Source of the DNA: Astropecten irregularis | Taxonomy: Eukaryota > Echinodermata > Asteroidea > Paxillosida > Astropectinidae | NCBI GenBank assembly: GCA_963971285.1 | Contig: OZ020248.1 | Location: 12,896,001 to 12,960,000 of the forward strand | Direction: 5' to 3' | DNA: 64,000 nt | Notes under the pieces: generated by a model | Told to the model about the DNA's origin: nothing | The model's database searches: none | What the model saw: only the letters and a program-made list of their open reading frames with translations | Shown: piece by piece, positions 51,201 to 60,200 of the stretch | Layout of the letters: the number at the start of each line of letters is the position of its first letter | Position numbering within the stretch: the stretch's first letter is position 1 | Translations under genes and position numbers: made by a program

Positions 51201-54200
51201 TAAACTAGGGGACACATGTCACAAATCTTGCTCACAACCTGTTGAAATGACCCACAAACTACTATAAACAAACCATTTTCAACATTTACCGGTAACACAG
51301 GTCCATTCACCATAAAGTTAGCAATATCTCCATTATAATGTACTTAGAAGCAATAGACTGCTGCAAACATCTCTTCAACCAATATTATGACCTTTATCAA
51401 ATGCTTGGAGTTATTAGATGGCCTGATGTTTCAATCCTTGCAGGATCTTTCTTTAACGGGCTTTTGGGATAGATCCTGGTAGGATTGAAACGTCAGACCT
51501 TCCTGACTCCAAATATCTAAATATTTATACTAAAAATACATGTAAATGTAAAATTCCGTGGTATCTGCAAAGAATCTGAACGTATACACAACCATTTTGT
51601 TTGTCTCCGTAAACCGATATGAAAAGGAATAAGAATTTCCCATTTTGTATACTTACAGTAGATATTTATATCTAATATCAATGTCTGCACACTCCCTATA
51701 GGGATGAATTTGAACCAAAAAAGAAATGAAAGCTAAAACAAATCAGGAGAATTGTCTGAATTTATAAGCAAATTTGATGAAAACCACAGGCTTTTTAGTT
51801 CAAATTGGCTGAACTCATTTCATGCACTGTATACTATTAGCAACTTTTATAGCATGTGTATACATTGTAAAATAATGGCACTACGGCATATATTAAGCCA
51901 TGGAGTCTGCTGTCTGCCCTGAATTAAAACAAAAAAATACTATAAAATGTAAAATGTTTCTGACGGAACGTACCGGAACGAGTGGTTGTTTGCGGTATAC
52001 CATCCTAGACGGTAGGGATGCCATACAAAACAGAACCCCGCTTACTACGTCCCACATGTACATGTACGTTGCTGTACACATGCACAAAATATAAGCGAGT
52101 ATAAACTCACTGGCCCTTATTAAGCTATGATACACTGCATACTGATAAAACAATGCTACTTATGTTTCGTCATAAACTGCATACATTTGTTGTTAAAAAA
52201 AAAACACCTACATGTACGGTGTACCATTCAAAATGCAATAATTGTACACGTGGCTGGGTTCGGGTCATTGATTAATGCACAGGTAACACTCACATGATAT
52301 TCGTGCCCCCCCAAAAAAGAGTACTGACAATAATTATCATTTTCTTGGTCTAAATTAGAAAATTTGTCTGCACATTCCTTTCACTGACTACAGAAGGATG
52401 CAAAAAATGGTATAAGCATCAAAATTGTCATTAAAAATGCTGAATTTCGGGCTTGATATACGTAAAGAGTATTACTTTTACTGGTAATTGATAATCCCCT
52501 CCCTCCCCTCCAGAGAAATGGTACCTCCCTAATTTGCATAACCAACTGAGACATCTGTTGCATTGCCAGCTGACACTGGATATTTTACAACAACAAAAAA
52601 ATGGCTATGATAAATAGCGCAATACCAGCAACACACATACACATCACACGCCCACCAGTAAACATACAGAAACCATAATTCTGTGAAAACAACACATTTT
52701 TGGCAGGATTGATTTTGATGACCATCAAATGGTCATACCGCCCTCTAGTGGCCAACATTTGAGATGAATGACAAAAATTATTCCATACTTTAAAGGTAAC
52801 ATCATACTTTGCTTTTTGTCAAAGAATACAGATTCGTGGGCAATAATATCAAGGAAGATACACTAACAGTCATCTGTGAAAATTTCAGTCCCATACAGTG
52901 CCCACTTTTTGATAAAACAGTAAAAAAACAGCCACAGTATTTCTGAAGTCTTTTCTCTTTAATCTAATCAAACAAGTAAATTCCACAAAGCTGTGATTAC
53001 TAACTACACTCCAAGCCAGGAGAGTCAGAGACTGCATTTATTGTTTTTCCGTGCGTAAAAAAAAATTGAGCTCAACCGCCGATGAGTTTTGACTCGTCCA
53101 ATTTACAGAACTGAGTGGCCATCAGGGTACAATGCAAAAAAGAAGGGCCTGTTTGTTTCAGGCACCCCATCAGTGATCCGGTGCTCAAAAGCTGCTGCGG
53201 ATCGCATTTTAGCCTGTCCTGCCTGGGATATGGAATTGCAAAATCAAATGTGGCTACCAAGATCCATGGTGGAACAAACAGGCCCGAAGTAAAGATGTTT
53301 CATGTCTTTCGGTAGCATTGTGTAACTAAACCCTCCTTTTGAAAAGATGTTTTGTAACAGTCACCATCTTGGGTTTATTTTTCTTACAAGGCAATGTTGC
53401 CTGGGGCCGATTTCACAAAGCGCTAAGATTGATCTTAAGTGTGAATTAATCTTAAACTTAATCTTAATGTGAATCATCCATATTAAAACAAACACAGTAT
53501 TATGCACATTTTTACATCAGCCAGGTAAAAAAAAAATATACCGGTAATAAAAATGGATGAAGAATCACGTAAATCCCGGCAAACTTGAAATCTTATCGCC
53601 AATTTCACATTTGATCATTGTGAAACCTGAGGGACACTATTCAGACAATTTTACAGACAAATGCTTCCATTATATAAAAACTTTTTCCCAGTTTTACAGA
53701 AACAATCAAGATTCGACATAGAGAATAGAAAAAAAAACTACATATGGTTAGAACATGGAGGAAACTTCATAATACTAAAACAAATCCATTAAAAAGTTAA
53801 CAAAGAAATTTTACTGAAGTGGAATTCGTTTGGCAGTCAGAAGCCACGAAACCACTCACATACCGCTATATCCCAAGGATCATTCATTAAAGGGTGGCTG
53901 CAATGATATTTAATAAAATTTACCGAAATAATTTAATCAACTTTTTTTAAATATATTAAATTTAAAAAAATATATTAAAGTTTGTTGATTGTTTCCCCCC
54001 GTATCTGGTATTTTTTTCTCGAAATAAACCGCACCTTTTATCATTTTGTGTCCACGCCCCATTTTGATTGCCGTCAGTGATGCGGGAACCAGCTTACCAT
54101 TACTTGATGGCTTGTGAACCAGCTACCGAATTCCTGAGATGACGTCACGACGTTCCCCTTCCAAGTTAATAAAATGATTTTAACACCAACACAAGGGAGG

Positions 54201-57200
54201 CTAAAACTACGACAGCCACACAACTGCGTTTTAAAGACTTTATTACATTAATATATAACCAAAATCACCCATTGCGGCCACCTTTTAAGATACGCACAAC
54301 ATTAGCAATGCTGCAACCTGAGAAACAGTACATGGGGGATCACTCAAAGATGGTGCGGCTTTTTAATCAATGTAATCATCAAATAACCACAAGGGAAACT
54401 GACTGATAACTAAAAGAAAGACAACAGCACTCACCTCAATTAGTTTATCCACGTCCTCCATCTCACCAGGAAGATCAGACAGGGCATTGAATATCTGAGC
54501 AGAATTCTCCTGCTTCAAAAGCTCCTCCTCCTGTCATCAATGACGAAACATACAAATTCACAAATTACAAGTCATAAACTGCTGCAAACTGCTCATCAGC
54601 CAAAATGACCTGAAATAATCAAATGCTTAAAATTAGGAGGGCCTGACGCGTTTCGATCCTAACAGGATCTTTCTCAAAGGCAAATTCACAAATTGATAGT
54701 CAATAGAAGACAACCACTGTCTACCTTTATAGGGAGAGAAACTTTAACACTTGCTTGGCCCAGCCACTGACTGAAAAGCCAGGCCAGGCCTGCGCTCTGT
54801 TTTGGAGTTAGAGGCTTCTATAATACCCAGCCTTGTGCTGTCAACTTCAAAGCCCCTGCTGTGTTTTGGATCGTAGTTGGCACTTAATCTGTTTGACTGA
54901 GAATATTAAGACAACATTGATCTACTACTACTATCCAGAATTTGGGGTTGATCAATATTGAGCCTACGCCATTTAAGTTCAGGGCTGAAGGATTTCAGGC
55001 CCAAAGGCCCAGGTTGGGCTTGGAATTTGCCTGGTGTCATGGGATTCTACAATCCCTAGCCTTAAACAGGCCCCTTGCTGTGTCCTGGATCATAGTTGGG
55101 AACTATACCCGATCCACAGATTGAGTTTACAAAGATCATGGACAGTATCCAGAAGCCAGGCTTTGTTTGATTTTGAGCAGCTATTGAAGTTTGTATTGTA
55201 TTGAAGTTTAGGGTCATTTCAATGGCTGGGCCTCAGTATTAAAGTCCCCCCCCCCCAATTGGCTACATGAAAACTATGTTTAAACATTGTTCAAGTGCAA
55301 AGTATAAGTACTTTCACATGGTACTTTTTTAATAATCAAAGACAAAGCCATCTCTACCCTCAAAGGTATGTCCATTTACTCCTGGGCAAAGAGGAGCAAT
55401 ATATGACAAAGCATCTTGCCCAAGGATGCAAGCACCACTAAGGCACTAAGCCATGGCTGGACACGAACCCACAATCTGTAGATTGACCATGAGACCTGGA
55501 GCACAACACACCAGGACTTATGATGCATTGCAGCTCTACCTAGGATACGATGGGTTATTCTTCGTAACTTGACTTACGATCGATCGTTAGCCCTCAAATC
55601 CTCCCTTGATGAGAATCCACTCGTACCCACCTTGTGCTTGAACATGGCCAGCGTGACCTGGAAGAGGACGACCGAGCCCTCGTAGAAGAACATGTCCCAG
55701 ATGCGCAGCAGCACCCTGATGTGGACCACGCTGGCAAACACTGTCAGGAACCAATGCAGGGTGATCAGGGACAGCTCTGCCGAAGAAGAGATAGAAAGAT
55801 TATATTAAAGTGGTATCATGACCCTCACCTAGTACAGGCCTGACAAAAATCCTCACCCTAGAGGTTCAAGTTCAGGCCAGGAGCCTTTTCCAAACCCCGG
55901 CTCCGGCTCCAGCTCCATTGTTTTTTAATCCATTCTAAAATAATGGGTATCAAAATAGAGGCTTTTGGCTGCAGTTTGGAAGTATTGGGGGGCTAGGGGG
56001 CTTGAGCCCCCCGCTGGTCCCTGAAAAAAAAAAAAAAAAATGGGGGAGAGGGAAAGGGAGAGGAGGAGGAGGAAGGGGGGAGTCACAAAATGTTTGTTGG
56101 GCATTTTGTGGGAGAAAAGTTTTCTTTAAGCCCCCGCCAAGACAAAATCCTGGGTGCGCCGGTGATGTTTACATGCCATAACTTGAGGTACAGTGAGTAT
56201 TTTGTCATCTCATTAAGTGCAGAACAGCAGTGGAAATGAGCAAAGAACTTGACTATTATATCATCCACATTCTTCTTTGCACGTTTCCACCGCTGCTCTA
56301 TGCCAAATGAGATGACAAAATACCCACTATACGTCACGTGATGGCATATAAACATTGGTCTAGCAATTGGTCTATTCTGCCCCAAGGTACCGGCTGACTG
56401 CCCATGGATGAGCTTACCTATATCGTGGCTCTTGAGCAGCTGGTCAAGTTCTGGCAGGAAACTGACCATCAACTGACGCAGGACTCTCTGGTCAGCCTGT
56501 GGAGGGAAGGAGGAACATCCACATCAATTCCATTACAATCAGACGATAGTCCAACAACTACTATGGAATTTCACATTATCATAAATATTTGCAATTACGG
56601 TAAGTCATTTGAAATCATAAGTAATAAACTGCACTACAAACTGCTCATCAGCCAAACTAATGACCTGAATATATAAAATGCTTGGAGTAAGGAGGGCCAG
56701 ACGTTTTGATACTAGCAGGATCATTCTCAAAGGCTAAGAGGTCAAAGAACATGCAAATAAAAGACCAAAAACAGTTTTGATCTTGGGGTGCGATCAAAAC
56801 TGTTTTCAAAAAAAAAGTGGGCACCGTATGGGACTGGAAATTTCACAGATGACTGTTATTGTAGCTTTCTTAATATCTTTGCCCATGGATCTGCATTTCT
56901 TTGACAAAAACAAAGTGCAAAGTTACCATTATTAGGGACAGAAGCACTGAAATGATGCAGTGTTTGGTGGCTTAATTAATAGGCAGTATTTTACCTGAAC
57001 TCCTAGGAGTGTGCTGGAATAGTAAGAGGCCGGAACCAGATCCTCAATGATAGCGCACATGATCCAGAACGCATCCTCTTCTTCCATAAACAGCAGCAGG
57101 GAAGCAGCAATCTGCACAATTATGGATGCAATGCAATGGGGTGAGGTGGGGTGAGTGAAAGGGAGCCTGACTAAAAATGAATACAAATACAGTCTGACAA

Positions 57201-60200
57201 GCAGTCTTGTACCAAACCTCTTGCAGGTATCTCCTAAATACTTGATCCGTTCAAAATACATCCATTGAAATGTGAACAACGAAAAATTGACTGGAGCGGG
57301 ATTTGAAGCTGTGACCGCTTGAATACCGTACTGGTGCTCTACCAACTGAGCTATCCAACCCATTGGTGGTGTCCCAAACAGTCAATTATATTTGTACTTT
57401 TCCACATGGGGTTCAATAATAATGGGCTCTAAATTTAATTGATGAACTAATGTTAAATAAACAAGTCTATTATCGCTTTACGCACATGTGGGTCTAGTCT
57501 GATAGAGCCCTCTTCTGACCAAACTTCAAACTAATTTGAAAGCATTTCATTATGGTGGCCAAATGTAAGGCCGTGTCCCAAATTTCTGGCTGCGGCTGTA
57601 AATTATTACATATGCACCTAATGGCAGCCACTAGCCATTGACTGCAGCCGTTTCCATAGACTTGTGCATTATTTGCATCCGCAGCCAGATATTTGGGACA
57701 CTGCCTAACATACAAGGTCTTAGCCAGAGTGCAGTTCAGATTACCTCTTTGCTGTTGTGGAAACCTGTTTCATCTCAAATACATGCAAGTCAGAGTACTG
57801 CATATCAGATATTTGAGAGTCCCATTTTTCAGGACACACTTTCTAAATTCTTAATTAAAAAATTTGGACCAATTTCACTGCCCTGCTTAGCAAAAATTCG
57901 CTAACTATCATGACTATGCTATAAACTAACTTTGCTAACAAAAATTTGCTAACTATGAAATATCTGTCTAATAATAAAAACAGGATAAGAACCAAATTTC
58001 CATTTGTTTGTGTATCACATGTGATTGTTCTTTTGCTGTTGTTCACCGACCATGAATATGAATGAATATCAAATGGAAATTTTAACGGTGGTTTGTTTTA
58101 TTAGGCAAGACATTTTTGTGACTAAGCAATTTTTTGTGCTTAGCAGCTCCATGAAATGGGCTTATGTTAGAGTGGGCAAGTTTTAATCTAATTTGTGATG
58201 GATGATACATACCACCCCTGTGCCCTGACAGTATCCTATGTCTGGATAGAGCCAAGCAATCCCTCGTAAGACTCGTCTCAGGCGGGATATTCCGGTACTC
58301 TTACTGGAGGAAAAACATGCATTGCTGGGCATTGTACGCAGCAGATCCTAGACAAAATACAAACAAACAAACAAAATCAACAATGATGCAGAACATTGGA
58401 TACAGAATGTGGAAACAAATACAAACTACAGAATATGATGTGTACACAGTATAAAATGCTGACACACAGAGAACAAAATAGACATAGAATAACTTGTACA
58501 GAATATAGACACAGTGTGCAGAATGCAGATGTAGCATAAAGATTATGGTATGAAGAATACACACTACACTACAGTACGTACAATACAGACTACAGTATGT
58601 ACAATACAGAGTAGCATACAGGATGCAGAATGCAATAAATGAATACATGGGAACGGAATAGTGACATGGAACACAGATCACTGATACAGACAGAATATCA
58701 AATAGAGCATAGAATTAAAAACATAAGCTGAAGACATGGAATACAGAGTTACAGAATACAGACACAGAATATACAATACAGAATGCAGTTAAAAAGGTTA
58801 AAGAAGAATAAAAAAATATCTATAATGTTCATGGAAAATAGCAATAACAATGCAATAATTGAATACAGGGTACAGAATACTGAATAAGGACATTGAACAC
58901 AGAGCAGAGAATGTAGAATATCAACTGCCACATGTATGCAGAACAAAAATGCAGATATTTAGACCACAGAATATAAGCATGAAATACAGCATAGAATTAA
59001 GAACATAAAACTGACGACCTGGAATACAGAGTACAGAACATTTGTACACAGAATATACAGTACAAAATGGAGTTCATAAGCTTGAGGAAGAATATAGAAT
59101 GTAGACATGGAAAATAGTGTTCAATAGAATGTGGTCGAGATGACATTACAGAGTACAGAATGAAAACATGTGCGTAGAATACAGGCCACCGAATGCAGCC
59201 ACCTGAGTGCAGCTTACAATTAATCAACACATTCACTTCAAGGAGATTCACTCACAGATAAAATGTCAAGGTCTACTGTACAGTAATTGCTTATTAATGT
59301 GCATATCATAGTAATTACCTTCTCAATCTGTTTGGCAGTCAGTGAATGATCATTCGCACTGGCTTTAATGATTTCCTGTTGGGAGAAAGAAAAAAAAACA
59401 AGTAGATTACCGGTCATTGAACCAAGTTTGGACTTGATTTGCCACAAAAAAAACATTTTTCACATAAAAAAGTCACAAAGTTTTTATTTTTTCAACAGAG
59501 CAATCCTGACAACTGTACCGTTTTCAAAAACTCTGAATTCCTCAGTTCTTCTTAGAAATGTGAAATTGCTTGTTTCACATTGTAAAACTCAAACATTTTC
59601 ATGACTTGCTACCTTTTAATATAAACCAAGAATGGCCTAAAAACTCAACAAAAACTTGCAAAAAGATGTGCAAAACAAACCCCGAAAACTGAACACGTTT
59701 TGAAACAAAACACACTTTTGAGGGTTGTATGTGGTCTCTCCCCCCCCCCCCCCCCCCTTGCTGAAAGAGCAGAAACACAAGGGAGAATACAACACTGTTG
59801 TCATAAATTTAACCTAATACTCTGGAAAAAAACCTCAGGTTTGTCAAAAAACACCTCTGTGGATTTAATGAGACACATTGCTAGTCACCTTCAATATACA
59901 CATGTAAGTAATATCACTGATTATGCAGCAGAATTGACAATTGTTTGAACACCATCAAATATGCAAACCATAAAATTCTGTCTCTAAAGTTCTGCGAAAT
60001 GCAGACCAAATCTATTCTGCCCAAACAGCAAAACATCCGGTCCCAATTTCATGGAATCTGTTCCTGTAAACAAACATTCTTTGCTTAGCAGACTTTTTGC
60101 TTATAGTTAGCCTATTCCAAGGAAGAGTTTTCTAAGCAAGAACTTTCTTCAGAATGCATAGTCAGCGTGTTAGCAGAAACAAAAAATCAAGGTTATCCTA

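Noticed and set aside
56000-56090. Possible polyadenylated retrocopy from the A-run near 56025
   Set aside because: The A-run borders a G/A-rich tract and no gene-derived sequence precedes it.
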